Program-made: the position numbers and the translations under genes
NCBI RefSeq assembly: GCF_003002025.1
Contig: NZ_PVZB01000010.1
Coordinates: 124,001-188,000, forward strand
Length of the DNA stretch: 64,000 bases
Direction of reading: 5' to 3'
DNA from: Paraburkholderia sp. BL25I1N1
GTDB lineage: Bacteria > Pseudomonadota > Gammaproteobacteria > Burkholderiales > Burkholderiaceae
In this document: positions 36,454-44,322 of the stretch, one piece after another
How the letters are laid out: every line of letters starts with the position of its first letter
Position numbering within the stretch: position 1 is the stretch's first letter
Notes under the pieces: model-generated
Told to the model about the DNA's origin: nothing
What the model saw: the letters and a program-made list of their open reading frames with translations, nothing else
The model's database searches: none

Positions 36454-36576
36454 TGGGCGCGCTTTTGCGGTCGCGGCGCGAATCGGGGCGGCGCGCGCCG
36501 CGCATTGATATTCGCGCTTGCCTGTGGCCGCGTTGCATCGCACAATCGACCTCATTCCTTCTACCGGTGCCCGCCC

Positions 36577-37164
36577 ATGGCCTACGCTTCGCTCGCCACT
36601 GGCGTGTTGCTCGCCGCCGGTTTCGGCTCGCGCTTCGACCCGGAAGGCCTCCACAGCAAACTGCTGGCACGCATGCCCGACGGCACGCCGGTGGCGCATG
36701 AAGCCGCGCATCGGTTGCTGCGGGTCGTGACGCAGGTGGTGGCCGTGGTGCGGCCGGGTTCGGACGCGCTCGCGCGGCTGCTCAACGAGGCCGGCTGCGA
36801 CGTCGTGTTCGCGGCGGAGGCCGAACGCGGCATGGGCGCAAGCCTCGCGGCCGGTGTCGAGGCAAGCGCGGAGGCCGAGGGCTGGATCGTCGCGCTTGCG
36901 GACATGCCGCGCATCGCCACTGCCACGATCGAAGCCGTGGCGCGCGCGCTGGACGGCGGCGCTTCGCTGGTCGCGCCGTTTTACCAGGGACAGCGCGGGC
37001 ATCCGGTCGGCTTCGGCATCGAGCATCGCGACGCGCTGCTGGCGCTCGACGGCGATATGGGCGCGAGATCCCTCTTTATGTCGCAGCAGGTGACGCGGCT
37101 TGATGTGGACGATGCGGGTATCTTGCGCGACGTCGATACGCCTGAGGATTTGCGCAAGCTGTAG
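36577..37164 (+). CDS. MocA-type molybdenum cofactor cytidylyltransferase
   Basis: A 195-residue nucleotidyltransferase. GVLLAAGFGSRFDPEG is the NTP-binding loop, ALADMPRI is the metal-binding region, and GQRGHPVGFG is the MobA/MocA signature. MocA adds CMP to molybdopterin to make the form used by PaoC, and the gene follows paoC by about 120 bases. The start is ATG 36577. It could instead serve another molybdoenzyme, but location favours PaoABC. Confidence 0.8.
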   Translation: MAYASLATGVLLAAGFGSRFDPEGLHSKLLARMPDGTPVAHEAAHRLLRVVTQVVAVVRPGSDALARLLNEAGCDVVFAAEAERGMGASLAAGVEASAEAEGWIVALADMPRIATATIEAVARALDGGASLVAPFYQGQRGHPVGFGIEHRDALLALDGDMGARSLFMSQQVTRLDVDDAGILRDVDTPEDLRKL

Positions 37165-37267
37165 TTGTGCGCTTGGTCAGTCTGGCGTTGCCGGTAGACA
37201 CACTGTCGTCGGCGCAGTCGGCCGCGACTGCTGACACGCTTGATCTGGGCCGGCATTCAGGAGCATA

Positions 37268-37283
37268 CTGTATATCCGTACAG
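37268..37283. promoter_or_regulatory. LexA (SOS) box upstream of the UdgX-type gene
   Basis: CTGT-ATATCCGT-ACAG fits the LexA consensus CTGT-N8-ACAG exactly, and the dyad extends to TACTGTA/TACAGTA. It ends 49 bases before the start codon, where it would block the promoter. Confidence 0.85.
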
Positions 37284-37332
37284 TATTTCACGGTTTGATG
37301 CGTTTAGTCACGCACAGCCGCGGCGCGTCCGC

Positions 37333-38934
37333 ATGAAACGTATTTCTATCGAACCGTCTTTTGCCGCCTGGCGCCATGCGGCGCGGGAACTGTTACGGCA
37401 AGGCGTCGAACCGGAGCGGATCGAATGGGTTGAATGCGATTCGTGTGATCCGGCCGGCTCGGATAACGGCAACGCAAGCGCTCAACAACGTTCCGCCACC
37501 GCTTTGGCCGCCCCTACGCCCGCCATTCCTCGTGAACTGCTCGCCTGGCTGAAAACGGCGGCGTGCTTTTACGCGCCGGACCGCTGGTCCCTGCTCTATC
37601 GCATCCTGTGGCGTTGGACACACGGCGAACGCCACGTCCTCGATCCGCAAGACGCCGACGGCGCGCTGCTCGATCAGCGCATCCAGTCGGTCGAGCACGA
37701 AACCGGCGATCTGGTGGCGCTCACCCTGTTCAGGCGACGCGATCCGTCCATGGGACCGCCGGAATTCGTCGGCTGGTACGAGCCGCATCATGATTTGCTG
37801 GCGCAGGCCGCCGAGCGTTTTGCCGAGCGCATGGGCGATTCCACGTGGATGCTGGCGACGCCGCAGGGCGCGGCGTTCTGGAACGGCATGTTGCTGCGCA
37901 TCAGCCGGCCGGCAACGGAAGAAAACGGACACGTCACGCACGCTTTGGCGGTCGGCCAGTTGAACGGGCCAGCCACGCCAGTATTACCGCCGAGCCAGCG
38001 GAGCGGGCCGACCACGCCGACATCGCCACCGGGCCAGCGGAGCGGAACGACCACGCCCACATCACCACCGAGCCAGCCGAACGGCCCGACCACGCCGACA
38101 TTGCCGCCCGCCGCCATGGCCGGCGAAGCCACGACCAGCGAGCCCACCGAGGCGCTTTGGCTCGCCTACTACGCCAGCGTATTCAATGGCGCGCCGACAC
38201 CCATGCCGCGGCGTTACTGGAGAACGCCGCCCGCTGGTCCGCCGCTGCCCGCGCAACTCGCGCGCAAGCGCAGCCGTCTCGGCGCACAGAGCGGCACTGT
38301 CACCGTTCCGGAGATGCCGCCGCTCGAATATTCGGCGGTGACACCACCCTTGCGCGAGCCCACCGGCCCGCTGGCCACCTGCCGGCGCTGCGCGTTGTGG
38401 CGCAACGCAAAGCAGGCCGTCGCGGGCGCCGGTCCGGCTCACGCCGCGTTCATGGTGGTCGGCGAACAACCCGGCGAGCATGAGAACCAGCACGGCGTGC
38501 CCTTCATGGGCCCCGCCGGTCAACTGCTCGACACGGTGCTTGCGCGCGCCGGTCTCGATCGCGCGGCGCTCTATCTGACCTATGCCGTCAAGCATTACAA
38601 ATGGGAAACGCTGGAGCAGCAGCGCGTCCACCGAACGCCCGCGCGGCGCGAGGTCGAGGCTTGCCAGTACTGGCTGGACCACGAGCTCGCGCAGATCGCG
38701 CCGCGCGTGGTCGTCACACTCGGCGCGACGGCGCTGAAGGCGTTGACCGGCGCGCACGTCAATCTGTCGGAATATCTGGGGCAGACCATCGATCACGGCG
38801 GCCGGCTGATCGTGCCGACGTGGCACCCGTCTTATGCGCTGAAAATGGCCGACAGCCGGCTGCGCGAGGATATCGTCGCGGGCATGGTGACGGCGTTCAG
38901 TCACGCGGCGACGTTGGCGGCGGAAGGGGCGTAG
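37333..38934 (+). CDS. DUF4130 / UdgX-family uracil-DNA-binding fusion protein
   Basis: A 533-residue two-domain protein. Residues about 1-200 resemble the DUF4130 (TIGR03915) domain linked to radical-SAM DNA repair. A Pro/Thr tandem-repeat linker follows (about 209-260). The C-terminal 210 residues are an iron-sulfur uracil-DNA glycosylase of UdgX type: CRRCALW, VVGEQPGEHENQHGVPFMGP, AVKHYKWE and the conserved loop QQRVHRTP, whose histidine in known UdgX forms the covalent bond to DNA. WHPSYALKM ends the domain. ATG 37333 is used. A LexA box lies just upstream. The usual radical-SAM partner is not adjacent. Confidence 0.88.
   Translation: MKRISIEPSFAAWRHAARELLRQGVEPERIEWVECDSCDPAGSDNGNASAQQRSATALAAPTPAIPRELLAWLKTAACFYAPDRWSLLYRILWRWTHGERHVLDPQDADGALLDQRIQSVEHETGDLVALTLFRRRDPSMGPPEFVGWYEPHHDLLAQAAERFAERMGDSTWMLATPQGAAFWNGMLLRISRPATEENGHVTHALAVGQLNGPATPVLPPSQRSGPTTPTSPPGQRSGTTTPTSPPSQPNGPTTPTLPPAAMAGEATTSEPTEALWLAYYASVFNGAPTPMPRRYWRTPPAGPPLPAQLARKRSRLGAQSGTVTVPEMPPLEYSAVTPPLREPTGPLATCRRCALWRNAKQAVAGAGPAHAAFMVVGEQPGEHENQHGVPFMGPAGQLLDTVLARAGLDRAALYLTYAVKHYKWETLEQQRVHRTPARREVEACQYWLDHELAQIAPRVVVTLGATALKALTGAHVNLSEYLGQTIDHGGRLIVPTWHPSYALKMADSRLREDIVAGMVTAFSHAATLAAEGA
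37957..38112 (+). repeat. Four 39-bp in-frame tandem repeats in the UdgX linker
   Basis: Four 13-residue copies, QLNGPATPVLPPS, QRSGPTTPTSPPG, QRSGTTTPTSPPS and QPNGPTTPTLPPA, at 37957-37995, 37996-38034, 38035-38073 and 38074-38112. The middle copies are nearly identical in DNA, so copy number could change by slippage or recombination without breaking the frame. They form a flexible spacer between the two domains. Confidence 0.9.
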
Positions 38935-39015
38935 CTTTTTTACCGCTGGATTTGCGCTGCTCGTGCACGCGTCGGCTTTATTGATTGACTACCGTATGCC
39001 TCTGCTCATCCAAAA

Positions 39016-40317
39016 TCATTGCAGGGCCGTTGCCACCTTGACCTGCTCGTTTTCGAACGCGGGCTGGAAGGCATCGAGGTCGTCGTCAGTCATGCCGACC
39101 GGCGCCGACTTCGCGACGCGTTTCCAGTCTCTGACCGCGTTGCGAACTTCATTGAGAATGCGTTTCGCCTCGTCGGCAGAGAGCCTGAAATAAGGCGCTT
39201 CATTCATCACGGCCTCGATCGAGTCGACCGGCCCGTAGTCTTCATTGAGCCATAACTTCAACTCGGAGTCCTTATCCGGGAAAGGGTTGATGTCGAACGC
39301 CGGCGCGAGCCGCCACTGCCCATGCTCGACGTGCAGGAAACCGTGGTTCTGCACATGGTCGTCGACATTGGTAATCAGCAGATTGAACACGAGTCGCCGC
39401 CACAACTCCTCGAGGTCGCGCTTCGGGTCCACGCAACGCGCGATGATGCAATCAGCTATCTGGGTATAGGCGTGCTCTTCCTGCCGTGACGCTTGCAGCA
39501 TGGAGCCAGCCGAGAGGTACGGAATCCGGCCGCCGTTCGCGACACGATCAAAGCGGCGCACGAGCGCAACCGGGATGTCTTCCGACATGACGATGCGCGA
39601 TTGCGCCACCGTAATGCCGGCGGCTGCGGCCAGATGAAGAGCGAGCACTTCCCCACGCGTGACGCTGCGGTCGTCGTTGACACTGGGAAATTTGCCGATG
39701 GCCAGTTGCCCGTCCTCATCGAGGATCGTGCACTTGGGGCGCATACCGCCAAGCGACGTCCCGCGCCCGCGCAAATACTTCAGGTCGGCTGCGGTTTCCC
39801 TGTTCATCTCGACCGCGCGAGTGGCGCCGATCAAATGACCCAATTCGAGCAAGGGCGGCGTGCCACGCCCTCCGTCTTCAATGCTGCGCAAATAGTTGCC
39901 CGCTTCGTCCACGAATCGCAACGCACCGATCCGGCTCATATCGTCGACGCCCAGCAGGTAGTCCATCTCCGTGAGCCCGGCGCGCGGCACCTCCAGCCCC
40001 TTCTCCTGCGCCGACTTGCGACGCCTTGCGTGGTCACGCGCGATCACCCGGCATCCCCATCCGTCGGGCTCGGTATCCGCAAATGCGAAGTGAAAAATCG
40101 AATCGTCTCTGCTGGGCGCCTTACGAAACTGCTGACCGTACACGAGCTGCAAATCGGGCGAAATCTCGAACCGGTCGGTGGATTGCAGCCACGCTTCGTG
40201 ATAAGCAAAGCTTGAGTTTTCGCGTGCGCCGTCCTTGTTGAAAGTCAGAGCGCCAACGGGAAGCGCCGCTTGCCCAAGCGCCACCCGGACGATCTGCTGC
40301 GACACAGGACGCTTCAT
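39016..40317 (-). CDS. hipA: HipA-family toxin kinase
   Basis: A 433-residue serine/threonine kinase of the HipA family. In E. coli HipA phosphorylates glutamyl-tRNA synthetase and causes dormancy. The N-terminal domain (QAALPVGALTF) is followed by the phosphate-binding loop SLGGMRPKCT, then the catalytic VFNLLITNVDDHVQNHGF with Asp and Asn, and LAPAFDINP as the metal site. All key residues are present, so it looks active. It overlaps hipB by four bases (ATGA). It is slightly less GC-biased than the neighbours. Its target is unknown. Confidence 0.9.
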   Translation of the reverse strand: MKRPVSQQIVRVALGQAALPVGALTFNKDGARENSSFAYHEAWLQSTDRFEISPDLQLVYGQQFRKAPSRDDSIFHFAFADTEPDGWGCRVIARDHARRRKSAQEKGLEVPRAGLTEMDYLLGVDDMSRIGALRFVDEAGNYLRSIEDGGRGTPPLLELGHLIGATRAVEMNRETAADLKYLRGRGTSLGGMRPKCTILDEDGQLAIGKFPSVNDDRSVTRGEVLALHLAAAAGITVAQSRIVMSEDIPVALVRRFDRVANGGRIPYLSAGSMLQASRQEEHAYTQIADCIIARCVDPKRDLEELWRRLVFNLLITNVDDHVQNHGFLHVEHGQWRLAPAFDINPFPDKDSELKLWLNEDYGPVDSIEAVMNEAPYFRLSADEAKRILNEVRNAVRDWKRVAKSAPVGMTDDDLDAFQPAFENEQVKVATALQ

Positions 40318-40691
40318 AGCGCCCCCGATTCGGGCGTGACACGTTTATTGCGAACCCGCTGCGGCAGTTGCTGGTTCATTAAGGTCAGCCCGATGGTATC
40401 GCCAGCGGAATCCATTAGTCCGTCGATTTTGTCCAGCTCACCCAGAACGAGAAACGCCTGCGCGATCGTGCCGATAGAGATACGTTCGTCGCCGTGTTCC
40501 ATGCGACGCAGCGTAGCGACGGACGTCCGAATGCGCTCGGCCATTGACGCCTGGGTCAACCGGCGGCGACGGCGCGCCAGCGCAAGGTCGGCTCCGAGTT
40601 TCTTCAGGGCACGCACGACCGGCAGGGGGAGCGGATCTCTTTTTCTTTTAGCGCTCACATGTGAGCGCTTATGCGGCTTTGTGGTTTCCAT
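40314..40691 (-). CDS. hipB: HipB-family antitoxin and repressor
   Basis: A 125-residue helix-turn-helix (XRE/Cro) protein. The HTH is in ADLALARRRRRLTQASMAER, then RTSVATLRRMEHGDERISIG. HipB neutralises HipA and represses the operon. The start is ATG 40691, but the first 18 residues (rich in Lys/Arg/His) overlie a perfect palindrome; GTG 40658 is an alternative start inside that palindrome. The C-terminal tail probably contacts HipA. Confidence 0.88.
   Translation of the reverse strand: METTKPHKRSHVSAKRKRDPLPLPVVRALKKLGADLALARRRRRLTQASMAERIRTSVATLRRMEHGDERISIGTIAQAFLVLGELDKIDGLMDSAGDTIGLTLMNQQLPQRVRNKRVTPESGAL
40650..40669. promoter_or_regulatory. Perfect 20-bp palindrome within the hipB 5' end
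   Basis: AGCGCTCACATGTGAGCGCT reads the same on both strands. It lies over hipB codons 8-14. It shares the GCTCACAT/ATGTGAGC half-sites with the two arms at 40763-40815, so it is a probable HipB operator. Confidence 0.75.
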
Positions 40692-41056
40692 ATGAGCGGT
40701 ACTTCAGGATATGGGTTTCCTATTGTCCGCGCGCATTGTTTCTGGGTCAAGGAAATCGACTTGATCGCTCACATATGATCTTTTACCAACCTATAGCGAT
40801 CATATGTGAGCGATTAACAGGAACGCAAAGTCGTGCGGATGGCGGCACACGCGTAGCAAAAAGGGACGTTCCGGGATTCACCCATTACCCGTCGACCCCT
40901 CAGGCACGCGGCTTGCGCATCACAAACCCGCCGCGCAAGCCGCCACGATTCCGCCTAAGCTGATGTGACGCCGCAATTTCCCAAGCACCGGCGCGACACT
41001 CGAGCCTCTACCCGTTTCGTCTCCGGCCCGCGCGTCGCGAACCCATCACACGCCCC
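40692..41056. other. Intergenic region between hipB and the PIG-L gene
   Basis: About 365 bases. The first 125 carry the hipBA operators and are AT-rich; the rest is GC-rich and holds the promoter of the PIG-L gene. No gene was seen. Confidence 0.5.
40763..40815. promoter_or_regulatory. Two inverted operator arms upstream of hipB
   Basis: GATCGCTCACATATGATC (40763-40780) and GATCATATGTGAGCGATT (40798-40815) are inverted copies matching at 17 of 18 bases, spaced by 17 bases. Both carry the half-site of the palindrome in hipB. A degenerate copy (CATATGAGCG) overlaps the hipB start. They probably form the autoregulatory site of the hipBA promoter. Confidence 0.75.
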
Positions 41057-41761
41057 ATGAGCGAAACCAGCCCGCGCCTTTTCATTGTCTCGCCCCATTT
41101 CGACGACGCCGTCTTCAGTTGCGGCGCATTGCTCGCCGCCCATCCCGACGCCGCCGTGTGCACGGTATTCGCCGCGCCGCCCGAGCAGCCGATGCACACC
41201 GAATGGGATGAAAAGTCAGGTTTCACGGACGCCCATCAGGCCATCCACGAACGCACGCTGGAAGACAACCGCGCACTCGAAGTGCTCGACGCGATTCCGC
41301 TGCGCATGCCATTTCGCGACAGCCAGTATTCGGACTCGCCGTCGATCAGCAAAATGGCGGCGGCGCTCGAAGAAACCATCTATCGCACCACCGCCAACAC
41401 CTTGCTGATGCCGCTCGGCCTGTATCACGACGATCACGTGCGCGTGTTCGAAGCCTGCTGTGAAATCCTGCCTCGCCTGTCGCATCTCACGTGGTTCGGC
41501 TACGAGGAAGCGATTCACCGGCGCACGCCCGGCGTGGTGCAGGCGCGGCTCGCCGATCTCGCGCAGCGTGGCATCGTCGCGACGCCCGCCAGTCCGAGCG
41601 CAGGTCACACCATCGACGCGCAGCGCCGCGCGCAACTCAAACGCGAGGCGGTCTATGCTTATGAGAGCCAGTTGCGCGCGTTTGGCGCAGGCAATTACGA
41701 CGACATCTTCGCGACCGAGCGTTACTGGCAGCTCAGCGTGGGTCGTCGCGTGAAAAAGTAG
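41057..41761 (+). CDS. PIG-L/LmbE family deacetylase
   Basis: A 234-residue zinc-dependent deacetylase of the PIG-L family, which acts on N-acetylglucosaminyl groups and related substrates. The metal motif is SPHFDDAVFSCG near the N-terminus, and the second histidine lies in LGLYHDDHVRVFE. No signal peptide is visible. It may act on a sugar or lipid precursor, but the substrate is unknown. The next gene is a very small one 100 bases downstream. Confidence 0.83.
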   Translation: MSETSPRLFIVSPHFDDAVFSCGALLAAHPDAAVCTVFAAPPEQPMHTEWDEKSGFTDAHQAIHERTLEDNRALEVLDAIPLRMPFRDSQYSDSPSISKMAAALEETIYRTTANTLLMPLGLYHDDHVRVFEACCEILPRLSHLTWFGYEEAIHRRTPGVVQARLADLAQRGIVATPASPSAGHTIDAQRRAQLKREAVYAYESQLRAFGAGNYDDIFATERYWQLSVGRRVKK

Positions 41762-41861
41762 CGGGCGCGGCGCGCCGGAAAGGCCTACGCTTGAAGAGAA
41801 CGGCCGGCGAGAGTTCGACGCCGTCGCCGCATCGGCTTCTTCTCCACTCAAAGGTGCTGCC

Positions 41862-42014
41862 ATGAGCTACGACATGCATACCAGTCCGATTCCCGACCCC
41901 AACGCCGATCCGAACCGCGACCCGGAAGCCGATCCGCTGGTGCCGCCGTCGCCCGGCCATCACACAGAGGAGCCGCAGCGGCCCGATGGGCCGCCCGACA
42001 AAGACCCGGTGTGA
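41862..42014 (+). CDS. 50-residue proline- and aspartate-rich protein
   Basis: ATG 41862 (after AAGGTG) to TGA 42014. The protein begins MSYDMHTSPIPDPNADPNRD and continues with Pro, Asp and Glu, ending KDPV. It is acidic, has no hydrophobic segment and is probably disordered. The Pro-Asp-Pro repetition resembles short Burkholderia proteins of unknown function. It is too short for domain assignment. Confidence 0.5.
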   Translation: MSYDMHTSPIPDPNADPNRDPEADPLVPPSPGHHTEEPQRPDGPPDKDPV

Positions 42015-42047
42015 CCGCGTTGCGCGGCCAGCCACCGCAAGCGCGAA

Positions 42048-43115
42048 TCAGCGCATCAGTTCGGTAAAGCCTTGCAACAGACGGTCGATGTCGGCGGCGT
42101 GAATGTTGCCCATCGTCGAAATGCGGAACAGTTCGGCCGACAAGCCGCCTTGCCCTGCATAGATGACGAAGCCGCGCGCCTTCAGCGCGTCGTGCAGGTG
42201 CGGATACGCGATGCCTTGCGGCAAACGGTACGCGCGCAGCACCACCGACGACTCTTCCGGCGGCAGCACGCTGCCGATGCCGCGCTCGGCAAGGCCCGCC
42301 CGCCCCTGTTCAGCCAGCGCCGCATAGCGCGCGTGTCGCGCGCGCCAGCCGCCTTCGTCGGCGAGTTCGCGCAACGCTTCGACGAGTGCATAGTACGCGT
42401 GCACCGACGGCGTGAACGGCGTATTGCGCTGATCCTGCAACTTCGCGAGACGGCCGAGATCCAGGTAATACGTGCGGCTCGCCGCCTGCGCGAGCGCCGA
42501 GCGGCGCACCAGCACAAACGACGCGCCCGGCACGCCATGCAGACATTTGTTCGCCGTGGCGGCCACCGCGTCGAGACTGGCGTCGGCGAAATCGATCGCT
42601 TCCGCGCCAAAGCTGCTCACGCCGTCCACCAGCAGACGCAGCCCCCGCTCGCGGCACAATGCGCCGAGCGCGACCAGATCATTCAGACGGCCCGTGGTGG
42701 TTTCATGATGGATCACGGCGACGTGCGTGGACGCCTTGTCCGCATCGAGGCGTTCGGCGATCCTGGCGAGATCGGGCGCCTGCATCCAGTCGTGCTTCAG
42801 CGATTCGTGCGCGATGCCGTATTGCGTCGCGATCTGCGAAATACGCTCGCCATACACGCCGTTTTCCACCACGAGCAGTTTGCCGTTCTGCGGCACCAGC
42901 GCGGCAGTCATGCTTTCGACGGCCGCCGTGCCGGAGCCTGTCATCAGCACCGCCTGCCATTCGCTCGCGTCGAGACCGTAGAGATCGACGAGGCGCGTGC
43001 GGGCCTCTTCCTGCAAATCGAAAAATTCGCTTTCGCGATGGCACAGATCCGTCTGCAACAGGCTGTTGCGAACGCGTTCGGTGAGCGTCACCGGGCCGGG
43101 ATTAAGCAGCAGCAT
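42048..43115 (-). CDS. phnW: 2-aminoethylphosphonate-pyruvate transaminase
   Basis: A 355-residue PLP aminotransferase (class V). It starts LLNPGPVTLTERVR; GSGTAAVES binds the cofactor phosphate, DGVSSFGAE and the PLP lysine in ATANKCLHGVPGA follow. In catabolism it converts 2-aminoethylphosphonate to phosphonoacetaldehyde. Here, downstream of PEP mutase and decarboxylase, it should run in the other direction and make 2-aminoethylphosphonate. It is separated by 43 bases from the upstream decarboxylase gene, in the same operon. Confidence 0.93.
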   Translation of the reverse strand: MLLLNPGPVTLTERVRNSLLQTDLCHRESEFFDLQEEARTRLVDLYGLDASEWQAVLMTGSGTAAVESMTAALVPQNGKLLVVENGVYGERISQIATQYGIAHESLKHDWMQAPDLARIAERLDADKASTHVAVIHHETTTGRLNDLVALGALCRERGLRLLVDGVSSFGAEAIDFADASLDAVAATANKCLHGVPGASFVLVRRSALAQAASRTYYLDLGRLAKLQDQRNTPFTPSVHAYYALVEALRELADEGGWRARHARYAALAEQGRAGLAERGIGSVLPPEESSVVLRAYRLPQGIAYPHLHDALKARGFVIYAGQGGLSAELFRISTMGNIHAADIDRLLQGFTELMR

Positions 43116-43158
43116 GAGCGTTCCCTGACGTTGAATCGAGTTTGACTCGAGGTTGACT

Positions 43159-44322
43159 TCAAGCGGCGCCGATGTGGCGCATCAGACGCGTCTTCACATC
43201 GGGCGGCGTGATGGTGGGGCGCGGCAGCCCGTCGGGTGTGCCTCGGCGAATGGCCAGACGCACGAAGCGCGGGCCGTCGAGCGGCGCGGCTTCGAACAGG
43301 GCGTCGAGCACATTCACGTCGTCGCTTTCGACCGCCGACGCATAGCCGCACGCCGCCGCCACGCCCGCAAACGAAACTTGCGGCGAGACCGTGGCCTGGC
43401 CGCCGGTCGAATCGTGCGCGCCGTTATCGAGCAGCACGTGCGTGAGATTCGACGGACCGTACGCGCCGATGGTGGCGAAGGCGCCCATACGCATCAGCGC
43501 GGCGCCGTCGCCGTCGAGCGCGACCACGTGCAGGTCGGGACGCGACAACGCGAGACCCAGCGCGAACGGCGTCACGCAACCCATCGAGCCGACCATGTAC
43601 AACTGGTTCGCACGGTCGTCGATCGCGTAGAGCTCGCGCCCGCAAAAGCCGGTCGACGCGAGCACCACCGTCGATTCGAGCGGCGTGTGCGCGATCACCT
43701 TGTTCAGCGCGTCGTGACGCGAAGGCAGTTCGCTCGCTGCCACATTCGTGAACCGCGATTGCGGCGTGACAGGCGCGCGGCGCTCGCTCGCACCGCCGTC
43801 CTTCAATTCGTACGGCGCCACGCTGCCCTTCTGCATCACGAGCGCGTACGGGCGGCCGGTTTCATCCATATGCGCGATGGCGCGATCGAGCGCCGGGCCG
43901 ATTGCGTCGGCTTCCGTCGGGAAGGTTTCCCAGGGAATCTCCATCGTCTCGAGCATCGCGGGTGTAACCGGACCCATCAGCGCGTGCTGGGGTTCGTCGG
44001 CGACACCGGGCTGGCCGCGCCACGTGACGATCAGCAATTGCGGCAGACGGAAGGTCCACGTGAGCGAGGTCAACGGGCTCACGGCGTTGCCGAGCCCGGA
44101 GTTCTGCATCATGGTGATGCCGCGCCGGCCGTTTTGCGCGCCGAGCGTGACGCCCGCGATCAACGCGACGGCGTCGCCTTCATTGGCCGCCGACACGTAA
44201 TGCAACGATTCGTCCTGCAACACGTAGTTGATGAACGGCGTCAGATACGAGCACGGCACGCCCGCATACCAGTCGAAGCCGCGCTCGCGCGCCGCCTCGA
44301 CGAACTGTGCTGCCTCGATCAT
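43159..44322 (-). CDS. aepY: Phosphonopyruvate decarboxylase
   Basis: A 387-residue thiamine-diphosphate enzyme. It makes phosphonoacetaldehyde from phosphonopyruvate, pulling the unfavourable PEP mutase reaction forward. Seen: FDWYAGVPCSYLTPFINYV at the N-terminus, ANEGDAVALIAGVTLGA, the TPP-binding ALDGDGAALMRMGAFATIG, and DNGAHDSTGGQ. It overlaps aepX by four bases (ATGA), so the two are translationally coupled. Confidence 0.94.
   Translation of the reverse strand: MIEAAQFVEAARERGFDWYAGVPCSYLTPFINYVLQDESLHYVSAANEGDAVALIAGVTLGAQNGRRGITMMQNSGLGNAVSPLTSLTWTFRLPQLLIVTWRGQPGVADEPQHALMGPVTPAMLETMEIPWETFPTEADAIGPALDRAIAHMDETGRPYALVMQKGSVAPYELKDGGASERRAPVTPQSRFTNVAASELPSRHDALNKVIAHTPLESTVVLASTGFCGRELYAIDDRANQLYMVGSMGCVTPFALGLALSRPDLHVVALDGDGAALMRMGAFATIGAYGPSNLTHVLLDNGAHDSTGGQATVSPQVSFAGVAAACGYASAVESDDVNVLDALFEAAPLDGPRFVRLAIRRGTPDGLPRPTITPPDVKTRLMRHIGAA

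Noticed and set aside
37957..38112. Repeat array considered as CRISPR
   Set aside because: Units are contiguous with no spacers and are in frame with a protein.
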